Positions 10,089 to 19,067 of a DNA stretch of 64,000 nucleotides are shown piece by piece; positions within the stretch are counted from its first letter, which is position 1, and every line of letters starts with the position of its first letter. Made by a program: the position numbers and the translations under genes. The stretch lies in the NCBI RefSeq assembly GCF_000762405.1, contig NZ_JRPQ01000279.1:836-64835 (forward strand), written 5' to 3'. This DNA is from Hoylesella timonensis S9-PR14 (GTDB lineage: Bacteria > Bacteroidota > Bacteroidia > Bacteroidales > Bacteroidaceae). The notes under the pieces were generated by a model. It searched no databases. It saw only the letters and a program-made list of their open reading frames with translations, and was not told the DNA's origin.

Positions 10089-10134
10089 AAAAGGAAACGG
10101 GCGACACTTTTTGTGGTGCTGCCCGTTTCCTTGT
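10089..10134. terminator. Bidirectional terminator between convergent ICE genes
   Basis: GGAAACGGGC (10093-10102) pairs with GCCCGTTTCC (10121-10130). It has an A-run on the left and T-rich sequence on the right, so it can serve the HTH operon and the RhuM-like gene. Confidence 0.75.
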
Positions 10135-10152
10135 CTTATGTGGTATGCGCAA

Positions 10153-10515
10153 TCAGCAGTACCCGGCTTTTCCGTTCTGTATGAACATCACGTATGCCTG
10201 CCGTTTCTCTTTGGCGAGAGCTTTTCCCACCAGCCATGTGCGGAACAGGTGGGTGTTGTAGGTGTTCAGCCGGAAGGCGACGGGGATGATGATTTCAAGC
10301 GCGTACACATCTGCGTACAGTCCGTTTTCAAGTTGCATGTAGCGGCACACCTCGTAGTCGTTAAGCACGTCCGACTTGCGGATGGCTTTGATGGCGGCGT
10401 TCACTGCCGGGACGGTCGTATGGAACAGTCCGGCGATTTCGGTGGCGGTCATCCACACGTCGTTACCGGTTACGCTGACCGCCTTGTCCTCTATGATGAT
10501 TATGTCACGTTTCAT
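10153..10515 (-). CDS. Short RhuM-like / phage-regulator-like protein
   Basis: A 120-aa protein resembling the N-terminal part of RhuM-type proteins: a start strand (IIIIEDKAVSVTGNDVWMTA), a helix-turn-helix-like segment (TEIAGLFHTTVPAVNAAIKAI) and the conserved block with LNTYNTHLFRTWLVGKAL, comparable to YRVNS..G..FR.WA in RhuM. Full RhuM proteins are about 330 aa, so this is either a stand-alone small member or a shortened one; the reading frame itself looks clean. It lies 12 bases downstream of the integrase gene and is probably co-transcribed with it. Its function in the element is unknown. Confidence 0.6.
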   Translation of the reverse strand: MKRDIIIIEDKAVSVTGNDVWMTATEIAGLFHTTVPAVNAAIKAIRKSDVLNDYEVCRYMQLENGLYADVYALEIIIPVAFRLNTYNTHLFRTWLVGKALAKEKRQAYVMFIQNGKAGYC

Positions 10516-10527
10516 GGCTTCTCTTTT

Positions 10528-11763
10528 TTAGATGGTGCAACCTGCAAATTCCTCAACACTGTTCAACCTTGCGGCAAGGTTCTTCATGTCCTGATTGAGT
10601 TTTTCTTTGGTTATCTTCGCGTAAATCTGCGTCGTCTTTATGCTCTTGTGTCCGAGCATGGAGCTGACGGTTTCGATAGGTACGCCATTAGAGAGAAATA
10701 CCGTCGTGGCTGCCGTGTGGCGGCTCTGATGCCACGTGATATGCTTGGTGATGCCGCAACGCTTGGCGACGGCACGGATACCGGCAAGGCACGTGTTATA
10801 ATGCGGGACGGGGAATATCTTGCCGTTCTCGCACAGCCCACGGTATTTGCCGATTATGCGGTTGGCGATGTCAAGCAGGCGGATGTTGGACACCACGCCC
10901 GTTTTCTGGCGGTTGATGTTTATCCACTCGTGTTCGTCGAAGTAGGTGCGGATATTCTCTTCCGTGAGGTTGCGCATATCCGAGAACGACAACCCGGTGA
11001 AAGCGCAGAACAGGTAGAGGTCACGGTACAGTTCCTGTTTGGCGTTTTTCAGTTTCCCGTCCATCAGCAGGCGTATTTCCTCTTTGGTCAGAAAACTGCG
11101 TGTTGTTTCCTCCTTCTTGATTTCATACTCGCGGAACGGGTCGCGTGTCAGCCACTCGTTGTTGATGGCGATGAACACCATCGTCCGTAGCGGGCAGACG
11201 TACAGCCACACGGTATTGGTGCAGCAGTGTTTGTCCGTGCGCAGGAACATCTCGAAGTCGGAGATGAAAGCGGGGGTAAGCTCTTTCAGTGCGATGTCCT
11301 TCACATGGTAGCGGATGTCGAGGAACTCTTGCAGGTGCTTGTAAACGATACGGTACTTTTCCAGTGTACCTTTTGCTTTCATGCCTGCTTCCACCTGTTT
11401 CTCATAGTCCTCATTGTGACGACGGTACACCTGCATCAGCGTGTGGTAGCGGTGTTCCAGTCCGAGAAAAGCGTTCTTCACCTTCTCAGCCGTGACGAAG
11501 TTGTCACGTTCCATGATTTCCTGATAGTGCCTATTGATGCGCACCCGCATCTTGTCAAGCATACGGTTCGTTTCGAGTGCCGCCGCGCTTCTGCCTGTGA
11601 CACGTCCACCTTTGGTGTCCCACAGTTTCGGATCGACTGTCAGCTTGCAGCTGAACTGCGTCTGGCTGCCGTCCACCGTGATGCGTCCCATGACGGGTAC
11701 TGTCCCGTCCTTTTTCACTACCTGACGCTTGAGGTAATAGATTACTGAAAATGTACTCTTCAT
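10528..11763 (-). CDS. IntDOT-like tyrosine recombinase (integrase)
   Basis: A 411-aa site-specific recombinase, the same length as IntDOT of CTnDOT, that integrates and excises the element. An arm-binding N-terminal domain (~1-85) is followed by a core-binding SAM-like domain (~100-205) and a catalytic domain (~220-400). Counting from MKSTFSVIYY, the residues at the catalytic positions are S259 (in TGLSFSD, where most relatives have Arg), R285, K287, H345, R348, H372 and the nucleophile Y381. These coincide with the numbering I recall for IntDOT, in which Arg I is also replaced by Ser. The start was chosen to fit that length. The RhuM-like gene follows. Confidence 0.95.
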   Translation of the reverse strand: MKSTFSVIYYLKRQVVKKDGTVPVMGRITVDGSQTQFSCKLTVDPKLWDTKGGRVTGRSAAALETNRMLDKMRVRINRHYQEIMERDNFVTAEKVKNAFLGLEHRYHTLMQVYRRHNEDYEKQVEAGMKAKGTLEKYRIVYKHLQEFLDIRYHVKDIALKELTPAFISDFEMFLRTDKHCCTNTVWLYVCPLRTMVFIAINNEWLTRDPFREYEIKKEETTRSFLTKEEIRLLMDGKLKNAKQELYRDLYLFCAFTGLSFSDMRNLTEENIRTYFDEHEWININRQKTGVVSNIRLLDIANRIIGKYRGLCENGKIFPVPHYNTCLAGIRAVAKRCGITKHITWHQSRHTAATTVFLSNGVPIETVSSMLGHKSIKTTQIYAKITKEKLNQDMKNLAARLNSVEEFAGCTI

Positions 11764-12082
11764 CGTCCTTAATTTTTTGGTTTCAAAATTAGTTGGTGAA
11801 GAGTCCGGTGTCGGTACGCAAAACGGAGAGGAACGGCGCAATCTTTTTCCGTAACCGGATTTTTCGCGTGAGTTGTCGGTAACTCACTATTCCTTAGTGT
11901 CTTGTTTCGCCCTCCGTGCCCGTTTGTCGCATTTTCGGGCATGGTTACGAACAAGTAACGTTGCGGCGTCAGGATTTGGCTTCGGCAGGGATTGTAATGG
12001 CTTCACGAATTATCGCCACTTCAACTAAAACCCTTGTAACTCAATTCTATCACTATATCTTTCCGCATTTCACTTTTTTGTA
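11764..12082. promoter_or_regulatory. Integrase upstream region with repeated arm-like motifs
   Basis: No gene is supported in this 319-bp stretch. It contains GTGAGTT (11868-11874) paired with AACTCAC (11881-11887), CCGTAACCGG (11849-11858), AACGGCGCAA (11832-11841) and GTTAC/GTAAC inverted repeats (11944-11959). A GTAACTCA copy lies near 12031. Several recur in the excision control region near 9.3 kb. These are good candidates for integrase arm-type or Xis sites, by inference. Confidence 0.45.
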
Positions 12083-12092
12083 GTAACTTTGT
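12083..12092. other. Candidate ICE attachment core (attL/attR)
   Basis: GTAACTTTGT matches the CTnDOT-family core GTAnnTTTGC at 9 of 10 bases and lies where G+C-rich element sequence gives way to A+T-rich chromosome. The same bases form a TAnnTTTG promoter element for the gene at 12131. A second core-like site, GTAACGTTGC at 11955-11964, is also possible. Confidence 0.45.
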
Positions 12093-12130
12093 ATCGCAAA
12101 TTAACTTAAAAGCTTAAATATATTTATATC

Positions 12131-13021
12131 ATGTGGTTCTATCACGTTGTTGCTTTCCTAACGGTAGCGATATGGGGGTCTACTTTCATATCCACCAAAG
12201 TATTGATACAAAGTGGCATTTCACCAGCAGAAGTGTACACATTGCGTTTCTTAATAGCCTATGTGCTGATGTTATTGTTTTTTCATAAGCATATTTTTGC
12301 ACGTACATGGAAAGATGAATTGCTGATGGCAGGACTGGGTTTGACAGGCGGAACGGTGTTCTTTTTGGCACAAAACGTGGCGCTGGGTTATTCGACAGCT
12401 ATGAACGTGTCGCTCATTGTGTGTTCGTGTCCGCTGTTTACCATGCTGCTTCATCGGATATGGTTCAGAAGTGAACCGCTTGGCAAGTGGCAAATCATTG
12501 GTACAGCCTTTTCGTTTGTGGGAATGGCAGCCGTAGTTCTCAACGGTCAATTGGTGCTTAATCTTTCTCCACTCGGTGATTCTTTGGCTTTGTTAGCTTG
12601 TATCAGTTGGGCAGTGTATTCGCTATTGCTCAAAAAAGCCAATGAGAAATATCCAACCACCTTCATTACCCGTAAGGTATTTTTTTATGGTTTGCTCACC
12701 GTGTTGCCTTATTATGCTTTCGAACCTGGCTTTCCCAGTATTGAGACATTGATGCAACCTAAGATTTTGTACAATCTCTTGTTCCTTGGAGCAATCGCTT
12801 CTATGCTCTGTTTCTGGTTGTGGACGTGGGTGATGTTGCGCTTAGGAGCATTGCAGGCTACTAATTATGTGTATGTGAACCCTGTTACTACAATTATCTT
12901 TGCAGCATGGATATTACACGAGGAGATAACTGTTTATTTTGTTGTGGGAACGGCATTGATATTAACGGGTTTGTATCTAAGTAGTCGAAAACAACCTTTA
13001 CGTTTCGGAAAATCCATATAA
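12131..13021 (+). CDS. EamA/DMT-superfamily transporter
   Basis: A 296-aa inner-membrane protein with about ten transmembrane helices arranged as two EamA repeats: the first from FLTVAIWGSTFISTK, the second from SLALLACISWAVYSLLLKK. The C-terminal segment ends in LTGLYLSSRKQ. It belongs to the drug/metabolite transporter group; the substrate cannot be read from sequence. It is the first chromosomal gene beyond the integrated element, so its promoter may be partly rebuilt by the insertion. The EEP-family gene follows 10 bases later and is probably in the same transcript. Confidence 0.88.
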   Translation: MWFYHVVAFLTVAIWGSTFISTKVLIQSGISPAEVYTLRFLIAYVLMLLFFHKHIFARTWKDELLMAGLGLTGGTVFFLAQNVALGYSTAMNVSLIVCSCPLFTMLLHRIWFRSEPLGKWQIIGTAFSFVGMAAVVLNGQLVLNLSPLGDSLALLACISWAVYSLLLKKANEKYPTTFITRKVFFYGLLTVLPYYAFEPGFPSIETLMQPKILYNLLFLGAIASMLCFWLWTWVMLRLGALQATNYVYVNPVTTIIFAAWILHEEITVYFVVGTALILTGLYLSSRKQPLRFGKSI

Positions 13022-13031
13022 CGGAGTTGCG

Positions 13032-13982
13032 ATGACGTATGTGCTGAGCCTGTTGTTAGGTGTATTCACGGTGGTGGAACTGAACTGTGAAAACCTTTTC
13101 GATTGTCAACACGACAGTCTGAAACATGATGAACAGTTTCTGCCTACTTCTGATTATCATTGGACACCACATCGTTATTGGACTAAGGTAAACCGTATAG
13201 GGCAAACCATTCTTTCTTGTGGCGAGTCTACCAACGAGTGGTCGCTGCCCGATATGGTGGGTTTGTGCGAGGTAGAGAACGATAGTTGCCTCGTTGCATT
13301 GACACGCCGTTCGCTTTTACGTCATGCTCGATATGAGTATGTGATGACACATTCGCCCGATGAGCGTGGCATTGATGTGGCATTGTTGTATAGTCCATTC
13401 TCGTTCCAATTGCTTGATTGGCATGCCATTCCTATTCATCCTGTTAAGGATATGCGCCCTACACGAGATGTATTGTATGCGAAAGGAAGGGTTGTGACGG
13501 GTGATACGTTGCACGTCTTCGTAGTTCATGCACCCAGTAGGATGGGAGGAGAAACCTTTACCCGAAGTCATCGACGAATTGTGGGCAATATTTTGTTGCA
13601 AGCGATTGATTCCATACGGTCAGTATCTACTCGCCCTCGCATCTTGGTGATGGGCGACTTCAACGATTATTCATCTGATGAGAATATCTTGAGGCTTGTT
13701 CAAAGTGGGCTTGTTGAAGTGTCGGCAAATGCGAAGGGCACACACGGAGCAAAAGCAACTTATCGCTTTCGGGGCGAGTGGGGTAGTTTAGACCATATCT
13801 TTTTGGATAAGTCTTCTGCGGCATTGGTACAAGAATGTTATGTTCACGATGCGCCATTCTTGTTAGAGAAGGATGAAAAATATGGAGGAGTGAAGCCCCG
13901 TCGCAATTATCAAGGACCCCGTTATCTCAATGGATTTAGTGATCATCTGCCCTTAGTGATGCGTATCAACTGGCAAAAGTAA
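13032..13982 (+). CDS. Endonuclease/exonuclease/phosphatase family protein
   Basis: A 316-aa metal-dependent hydrolase of the EEP fold. Visible motifs are VELNCENLFD near the N terminus, VGLCEVEND (metal-binding Glu), VVHAPSR, VMGDFNDYSSDE (the GDxND motif) and FSDHLPLVMRI (catalytic SDH) at the C terminus. The first ~15 residues (YVLSLLLGVFTVV) are hydrophobic and could be a short export signal, but no clear cleavage site is seen. The substrate may be nucleic acid, a phosphodiester or a phospholipid head group; the sequence does not decide. It follows the DMT transporter gene by 10 bases. Confidence 0.85.
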   Translation: MTYVLSLLLGVFTVVELNCENLFDCQHDSLKHDEQFLPTSDYHWTPHRYWTKVNRIGQTILSCGESTNEWSLPDMVGLCEVENDSCLVALTRRSLLRHARYEYVMTHSPDERGIDVALLYSPFSFQLLDWHAIPIHPVKDMRPTRDVLYAKGRVVTGDTLHVFVVHAPSRMGGETFTRSHRRIVGNILLQAIDSIRSVSTRPRILVMGDFNDYSSDENILRLVQSGLVEVSANAKGTHGAKATYRFRGEWGSLDHIFLDKSSAALVQECYVHDAPFLLEKDEKYGGVKPRRNYQGPRYLNGFSDHLPLVMRINWQK

Positions 13983-14048
13983 AGGCTGTGGTGTACCTCT
14001 TTTGGCGTTTTTCTATTTTTATTCCCTTGTTGTATGAAAAAATAGTAT

Positions 14049-14056
14049 TACTTTTG
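14049..14056 (+). promoter_or_regulatory. ffh promoter -7 element
   Basis: TACTTTTG fits TAnnTTTG. It would give a leader of about 140 nt that includes GGAACA/TGTTCC inverted bases, so the 5' UTR may be folded. Confidence 0.5.
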
Positions 14057-14200
14057 TAGCGTATAGTGGGAACAGATACCTGTGGTTTGTAGCGCTTGTT
14101 CCAAGAGAAAATAAATTCATCCTCTCCAATAGTCATACAAAATGGATGCAGAATTGTGCATAGAAATGAAGAGGAATAACAGAAAACGATAAATAAAGCT

Positions 14201-15535
14201 ATGTTTGAGAATTTAAGTGAAAGATTAGAACGATCATTCAAAATACTGAAAGGTGAGGGAAAAATCTCTGAAATTAACGTTGCAGAGACTTTGAAAGATG
14301 TCCGTAGAGCTTTGTTGGATGCCGATGTGAACTATAAGGTAGCAAAGAACTTTACCGATAAGGTGAAGGAAAAAGCCTTGGGTATGAATGTGCTAACGGC
14401 TGTGAAGCCTGGTCAATTGATGGTCAAGATAGTGCATGATGAGTTGGCAGAGCTGATGGGCGGTGAAGCTGTAGGACTTCAGTTAGATAGCAAACCCGCC
14501 ATTATCTTGATGTCTGGCTTGCAAGGTTCGGGTAAGACAACCTTTACAGGTAAGTTGGCGAACATGCTAAAGACGAAGCAAAAGAAGAATCCTCTGTTGG
14601 TAGCATGTGACGTATATCGTCCTGCTGCCATTGAACAGTTAAAGGTTGTTGGCGAACAAGTGGGTGTAGAAGTGTACAGCGAGCTTGATAATAAAGATGT
14701 TGTAGCTATTGCACAGCAAGCCATTCAGCAAGCCAAAGCCAAAGGCAACGATGTCGTTATCGTCGATACGGCTGGTCGATTGGCTGTCGATGAGGAGATG
14801 ATGAATGAAATCTCTCAACTCAAAAATGCCATTCATCCTGATGAAACCTTGTTCGTTGTTGACTCAATGACAGGTCAGGATGCGGTAAATACCGCCAAAG
14901 AGTTTAATGACCGACTGGACTTTGACGGTGTGGTTCTTACCAAGTTGGATGGTGATACGCGAGGTGGTGCAGCCCTCTCTATTCGTACAGTGGTTACCAA
15001 ACCCATTAAGTTTGTAGGAACTGGTGAGAAAATGGATGCCATCGACGTGTTCCACCCTGATCGTATGGCAGACCGAATATTAGGCATGGGCGACATCATT
15101 TCTTTGGTAGAGCGTGCTCAAGAGCAGTTTGATGAAGAAGAAGCGAAACGCTTGCAGAAGAAAATACAAAAGAACAAGTTTGATTTCAACGACTTCCTCA
15201 AGCAGATAGAGCAAATCAAGAAGATGGGTAACATCAAGGATTTGGCTGCCATGATACCAGGAGTTGGGAAGGCAATCAAAGATATTGATATTGATAACGA
15301 TGCTTTCAAAGGCATTGAGGCTATCATCAAGAGTATGACTCCCAAGGAGAGAACGAATCCAGAAATACTCAATACCTCTCGCAGACAGCGCATTGCAAAG
15401 GGCAGTGGCACCAATGTTCAGGAGGTGAACCGATTAATTAAGCAATTTGACCAGACGCGTAAAATGATGAAAATGGTGACTGGAAACAAAATGGCTGGCA
15501 TGATGAATCGAATGAAGGGTATGCCTAAAATGTGA
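14201..15535 (+). CDS. ffh: Signal recognition particle protein
   Basis: The 444-aa SRP54 GTPase, which binds 4.5S RNA and signal sequences of nascent membrane proteins and delivers ribosomes to FtsY. The N domain ([14 protein letters not shown], ~1-85) is followed by the G domain with [15 protein letters not shown] (P-loop), [17 protein letters not shown] (G3) and [14 protein letters not shown] (G4). The methionine-rich M domain (~300-444) ends [24 protein letters not shown] in shape. Length and domain order are normal. folD begins 32 bases downstream in the same direction. Confidence 0.98.
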   Translation: MFENLSERLERSFKILKGEGKISEINVAETLKDVRRALLDADVNYKVAKNFTDKVKEKALGMNVLTAVKPGQLMVKIVHDELAELMGGEAVGLQLDSKPAIILMSGLQGSGKTTFTGKLANMLKTKQKKNPLLVACDVYRPAAIEQLKVVGEQVGVEVYSELDNKDVVAIAQQAIQQAKAKGNDVVIVDTAGRLAVDEEMMNEISQLKNAIHPDETLFVVDSMTGQDAVNTAKEFNDRLDFDGVVLTKLDGDTRGGAALSIRTVVTKPIKFVGTGEKMDAIDVFHPDRMADRILGMGDIISLVERAQEQFDEEEAKRLQKKIQKNKFDFNDFLKQIEQIKKMGNIKDLAAMIPGVGKAIKDIDIDNDAFKGIEAIIKSMTPKERTNPEILNTSRRQRIAKGSGTNVQEVNRLIKQFDQTRKMMKMVTGNKMAGMMNRMKGMPKM

Positions 15536-15567
15536 TCATAACAAAGAACGAAATAAATAGTAAAACG

Positions 15568-16446
15568 ATGCAAAAGATTGACGGAAAAGCAACAGCTGCT
15601 GCTATCAAGGCAAAAATAGCTGAAGAAGTAAGACAACTGGTTGCCAAAGGAGGCAAGAGACCACACTTAGCAGCAGTTTTGGTAGGTCATGATGGAGGTA
15701 GTGAAACTTACGTAAGAAATAAGGTGTTGGCTTGCGAGGAATGCGGTTTTGAGTCTACGCTTATCCGTTATGAGGAAAATGTCACAGAAGAAGAATTGCT
15801 GAAGTGTGTAGATAAGCTCAATCATGATGATAATGTCGATGGCTTTATTGTTCAATTGCCTCTGCCAAAACATATCAATGAAGAGAAAATTGTGATGGCT
15901 GTGGACTATAAGAAAGACGTAGACGGGTTTCATCCCATTAATGTAGGCAGAATGTCCATAGGGCTTCCTTGTTTTATCTCTGCCACTCCGTTAGGCATCA
16001 TGACATTATTACAGCATTACAATATTGATACAAACGGGAAAAAATGCGTCATTCTTGGACGAAGCAACATCGTTGGAAAGCCTATGGCACAGTTGATGAT
16101 GCAGAAAGCGTATGGTAATGCGACCGTTACCGTTTGTCACAGTCAGTCGAAAAATATCAAACAAGAGTGTAGAGATGCCGATATTATCATTGCAGCAATA
16201 GGCGTTCCTAACTTTGTGACAGCCGATATGGTTAAAGAAGGTGCCGTGGTGATAGATGTAGGCACCACACGCGTGCCTGATAGTACACGCAAAAGTGGCT
16301 TCCGACTCAATGGAGATGTAAAGTTTGATGAAGTGGCTCCTAAATGTAGTTATATCACCCCAGTGCCTGGTGGCGTAGGTCCAATGACTATTTGTTCATT
16401 GATGACGAATACCTTGGCAGCTGGAAAGAAAGAATATTACCGATAA
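15568..16446 (+). CDS. folD: Bifunctional methylene-THF dehydrogenase/cyclohydrolase
   Basis: A 292-aa FolD that interconverts 5,10-methylene-THF and 10-formyl-THF with NADP, supplying one-carbon units for purines and formyl-Met. Visible motifs are [14 protein letters not shown] (with the catalytic Lys), [32 protein letters not shown] (cofactor binding) and the C-terminal [10 protein letters not shown]. The start MQKIDGK fits the family; the 12 upstream in-frame residues overlap the end of ffh and are not family-like. It ends just before a strong hairpin terminator. Confidence 0.97.
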   Translation: MQKIDGKATAAAIKAKIAEEVRQLVAKGGKRPHLAAVLVGHDGGSETYVRNKVLACEECGFESTLIRYEENVTEEELLKCVDKLNHDDNVDGFIVQLPLPKHINEEKIVMAVDYKKDVDGFHPINVGRMSIGLPCFISATPLGIMTLLQHYNIDTNGKKCVILGRSNIVGKPMAQLMMQKAYGNATVTVCHSQSKNIKQECRDADIIIAAIGVPNFVTADMVKEGAVVIDVGTTRVPDSTRKSGFRLNGDVKFDEVAPKCSYITPVPGGVGPMTICSLMTNTLAAGKKEYYR

Positions 16447-16485
16447 TCGTTGCTCTAGCTTAGTCTTATTAAGCGGAGACTATCC

Positions 16486-16557
16486 ATTGGCTTTGTCAGA
16501 TTTTGAGTTTGGTTTATATGACTGTAGGCTCAAAATATGACAAAGCCAATTCTTTTT
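16486..16557 (+). terminator. Terminator after folD
   Basis: ATTGGCTTTGTCA (16486-16498) pairs with TGACAAAGCCAAT (16538-16550), with an inner TTTTGAG/CTCAAAA pair, followed by a T-run. It closes the ffh-folD unit. Confidence 0.8.
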
Positions 16558-16658
16558 GAACTAACTAAAAACTAAAGAATAAAAGAACTTAAAATAGGGC
16601 TTAATTTCTGAATGTATGTCAATTTAATCCCTTGAAATGTAAAATATTTTCCTGATTA

Positions 16659-16690
16659 TTTGTTTATTTACGTTTTTTTTCTTTACTTTG
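16659..16690 (+). promoter_or_regulatory. Promoter of the OmpA-family gene
   Basis: TTTG (-33, 16659-16662) and TTACTTTG (-7, 16683-16690) are 20 bases apart, close to the Bacteroidota sigma-ABfr consensus. A leader of about 43 nt follows. Confidence 0.55.
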
Positions 16691-16739
16691 TAAATAGTAT
16701 AATCAAGATATACACATTATTTACTTTAATTTTTAAAAG

Positions 16740-17888
16740 ATGAAAAGATTAGGATTACTTTTAACAGCAGCTGCAGTGGCAGCATCTGTTTCGGCACAGA
16801 CCGTGACAGAAAGCAAATCGTATGACAATGTTTACATTGGCATTAATGGTGGTGTAGCAACAAAATCAACGGGTCATAGTTGGATGGATAATCTTAACCC
16901 CAATGCGGGTCTCCGTTTAGGTCGTTATTTCACACCTGTATTTGGATTGACAGCAGAGAGCAATGCTTACTTCTCAAATAAGCCCTACGAATCTACTGGC
17001 ACAGCTGTCAGAGTATTAAATACCAGTTTATTGGGTACTGTCAATCTCAGCAACTGGTTTGGTGGTTATCCTGGAGAGCCACGTGGATTTGAGGTTGTAG
17101 GACTCTTTGGTTATGGATGGGGACACCTCTTTGGTAATACAGAGGCTTACCACCAAATGAACCACGATAACTTGACTTCGAAAGCAGCTATCGACTTTGT
17201 ATTCAATTTGGGTTCAAACAAGGCTTGGCAGTTCTATGTAGAGCCAGCTATTGTATGGGCTCTCAATGGAGATGGTACACAACCTATTGAGTATAACTTG
17301 AATAAATCATTCACACAGCTCAACTGTGGTTTCGTTTACAAGTTCCCTAACTCTAACGGAACCAATAACTTTACCATTGCCAAACTGCGCGACCAGTCTG
17401 AAATTGACGGTCTTAACGCCCAAATCAACAGCTTGCGTAACGACTTGAGTGGTAAGAATGCACAGCTCACCGACAAAGATCGTCAGATTTCTGACTTGCA
17501 AAAAGCACTTGATGATTGCAACAAACGCAAGGCTTATGTAAAGCCTGCTACCGCTACCAACCTGCAACCAACAGTATTGTTCCGTCAGGGACAGAGCGTT
17601 GTAGATCGTTCGCAGATGCCTAATATAGAGCTGATAGCCAACTATATGAAGAATCACAAGAGTGCTACTGTCACCATTAAGGGATATGCTTCACCCGAAG
17701 GTCCAACAGAACTTAACCAAAGATTGTCAGAAAATCGTGCCAAGAATGTGAAGAACCTGTTGGTAGACAAGTACAGAATTGCTCCTAATCGTCTCAAGAC
17801 GGTAGGCATGGGTGAGACCAACAAGTTGTTCAAGGAACTTGACTTCAACCGTGTGGCTACATTCAACGATGACACCAATGTAGAATAA
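16740..17888 (+). CDS. OmpA-family outer membrane protein
   Basis: A 382-aa exported protein with a clear signal peptide (MKRLGLLLTAAAVAASVSA, cleaved before QT). Residues ~25-205 look like an eight-stranded outer-membrane barrel rich in Gly and aromatics. A coiled-coil-prone linker (INSLRNDLSGKNAQLTDKDR, ~225-260) leads to a C-terminal OmpA domain, whose peptidoglycan-binding signature is ATVTIKGYASPEGPTELNQR followed by LSENRAKNVKNLL. It probably anchors the outer membrane to the cell wall. It is transcribed alone, between its own promoter and a strong terminator. Confidence 0.92.
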   Translation: MKRLGLLLTAAAVAASVSAQTVTESKSYDNVYIGINGGVATKSTGHSWMDNLNPNAGLRLGRYFTPVFGLTAESNAYFSNKPYESTGTAVRVLNTSLLGTVNLSNWFGGYPGEPRGFEVVGLFGYGWGHLFGNTEAYHQMNHDNLTSKAAIDFVFNLGSNKAWQFYVEPAIVWALNGDGTQPIEYNLNKSFTQLNCGFVYKFPNSNGTNNFTIAKLRDQSEIDGLNAQINSLRNDLSGKNAQLTDKDRQISDLQKALDDCNKRKAYVKPATATNLQPTVLFRQGQSVVDRSQMPNIELIANYMKNHKSATVTIKGYASPEGPTELNQRLSENRAKNVKNLLVDKYRIAPNRLKTVGMGETNKLFKELDFNRVATFNDDTNVE

Positions 17889-17911
17889 CATTTGCATTCA
17901 TTTTATAGTAC

Positions 17912-17947
17912 AAATCCCGATGCTCTCTGTGAGTATCGGGATTTTTT
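17912..17947 (+). terminator. Rho-independent terminator
   Basis: AAATCCCGAT pairs with ATCGGGATTT around a short loop and runs into TTTTTT. It terminates the OmpA-family gene. Confidence 0.9.
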
Positions 17948-17982
17948 AATCTTTACCGTGCTTGCGAGTCCCGAATTCTTCT

Positions 17983-17990
17983 TATCTTTG
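17983..17990 (+). promoter_or_regulatory. Promoter -7 element of the thioesterase gene
   Basis: TATCTTTG matches TAnnTTTG, with TTGCGA upstream at 17962. It places transcription start near 17997 and rules out translation starts further upstream. Confidence 0.6.
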
Positions 17991-18051
17991 TGCTGTCTAC
18001 CAACTTTTGGAGGGCAAAGACGTATATCCACAACCCATTAACATCCTACAT

Positions 18052-18840
18052 ATGAACCATCTTGATACTGTTGGTCGTTACACTTTCTTAGCAGAACCTT
18101 TCCATTGCGATTTCTCTGGTCGATTATTCCTTTCGCATTTAGGCAATCACCTGCTCAATGCAGCCGACTTTCATGCCCACGAACGAGGTTTCAGCATGAC
18201 AGTTTTGCAGCCCATGCACAAAACTTGGGTGCTGTCGCGCTTAGCTATTGAGATGAACGAAATACCTTTGGCATACGACAAGTTTGAGGTGGAAACGTGG
18301 ATAGAGCAGACGATGAAGTGGTTTACCTATCGTAATTTTTCTGTTCTTGGCAAAGGTGGCAAGGTGTATGGATATGGTCGAAGCGTCTGGGCGTTAATAG
18401 ATACCGACACACGACAGCCTACTGACATTCTTGCCTTTGATGACGGACGGGTCAAACAGAGTACAAATGCCAAAAAACTGTGTCCTATTGATGTTGTTTC
18501 GAGAGTCAAAATGACCGACAATATTCAGCGATGGCATACTCTCGTTACAACGTATAGCGATGTGGACATGAATGGACACATCAACAGTGTAAAGTACATC
18601 GAGCATTTGTTAAATCTTTGGTCCATGACCTTTCATGCCACGCACCCCATCAAGCGCATTGATGTGGCGTATGTCGCTGAAGCCTATGGAGGCGATACTT
18701 TACATTTCGATGTCGAGACGTTGGACGAGCTCTCCTATGCGGTGCGCATTGTAAGGCAAGCAAAGGAGCAGACTATGGAGCAGGAGGTCTGCCGATGCAA
18801 GGTGCAATTTACCGAAACACTCCATCCAAAAAAGCTGTAG
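18052..18840 (+). CDS. Acyl-ACP thioesterase
   Basis: A 262-aa FatA/FatB-like (PF01643) thioesterase that releases fatty acids from acyl carrier protein in the cytoplasm. It has two hot-dog folds. The first (residues ~10-130) includes LSHLGNHLLNAADFHAHERG and WVLSRLAIEMNEIP. The second begins near SDVDMNGHINSVKYIEHLLN, with the catalytic-type Asn/His (DMNGHIN). The ATG chosen lies just after the promoter; upstream in-frame codons overlap it. The gene appears to be transcribed alone. Confidence 0.88.
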   Translation: MNHLDTVGRYTFLAEPFHCDFSGRLFLSHLGNHLLNAADFHAHERGFSMTVLQPMHKTWVLSRLAIEMNEIPLAYDKFEVETWIEQTMKWFTYRNFSVLGKGGKVYGYGRSVWALIDTDTRQPTDILAFDDGRVKQSTNAKKLCPIDVVSRVKMTDNIQRWHTLVTTYSDVDMNGHINSVKYIEHLLNLWSMTFHATHPIKRIDVAYVAEAYGGDTLHFDVETLDELSYAVRIVRQAKEQTMEQEVCRCKVQFTETLHPKKL

Positions 18841-19067
18841 TTGAGGACTTATTTTTTCAGAATAATTTTTACAAATGGCTCTCCATATTTCGCATATTTC
18901 TGAACAGAGTCTCACTTGTTGCAAAATATCGTGGTATTTTGGAAGTTTGTTAAGTAGCAGTCAATAAATGAGTTACAAGGATATATCGTTGAGAAAGCCC
19001 TAAAAACTCATTGTTTTTGTGCCTTATCACAGCTTTTTAGCCCATTTGTTACATGCACTTTGTGCCT

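Larger units (their letters stand above)
93..12092. mobile_element. CTnDOT-type integrative conjugative element, integration/excision end
   Basis: This block is richer in G+C than the chromosome that follows and carries the recombination and regulatory backbone typical of Bacteroidales conjugative elements: an IntDOT-like integrase, Xis-type helix-turn-helix proteins, a DUF4099/DUF3945 protein, a topoisomerase (Exc-like), DUF1896 and a methylase-helicase. No tetQ, erm, rte, mobilisation or tra genes are in the window; they could lie to the left. The right limit is placed at a GTAnnTTTGC-like core. The left limit is where the methylase-helicase frame is interrupted, so it is a breakpoint and not necessarily an att site. 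Confidence 0.85.

Noticed and set aside
10069-11190. 373-codon plus-strand open frame across the integrase region
   Set aside because: It overlaps the RhuM-like and integrase genes on the opposite strand and lacks any family feature.
11955-11964. GTAACGTTGC as the ICE attachment core
   Set aside because: It also matches the core at 9 of 10 bases, but arm-like GTAACTCA words and element-like sequence continue beyond it. It is kept only as an alternative to 12083-12092.
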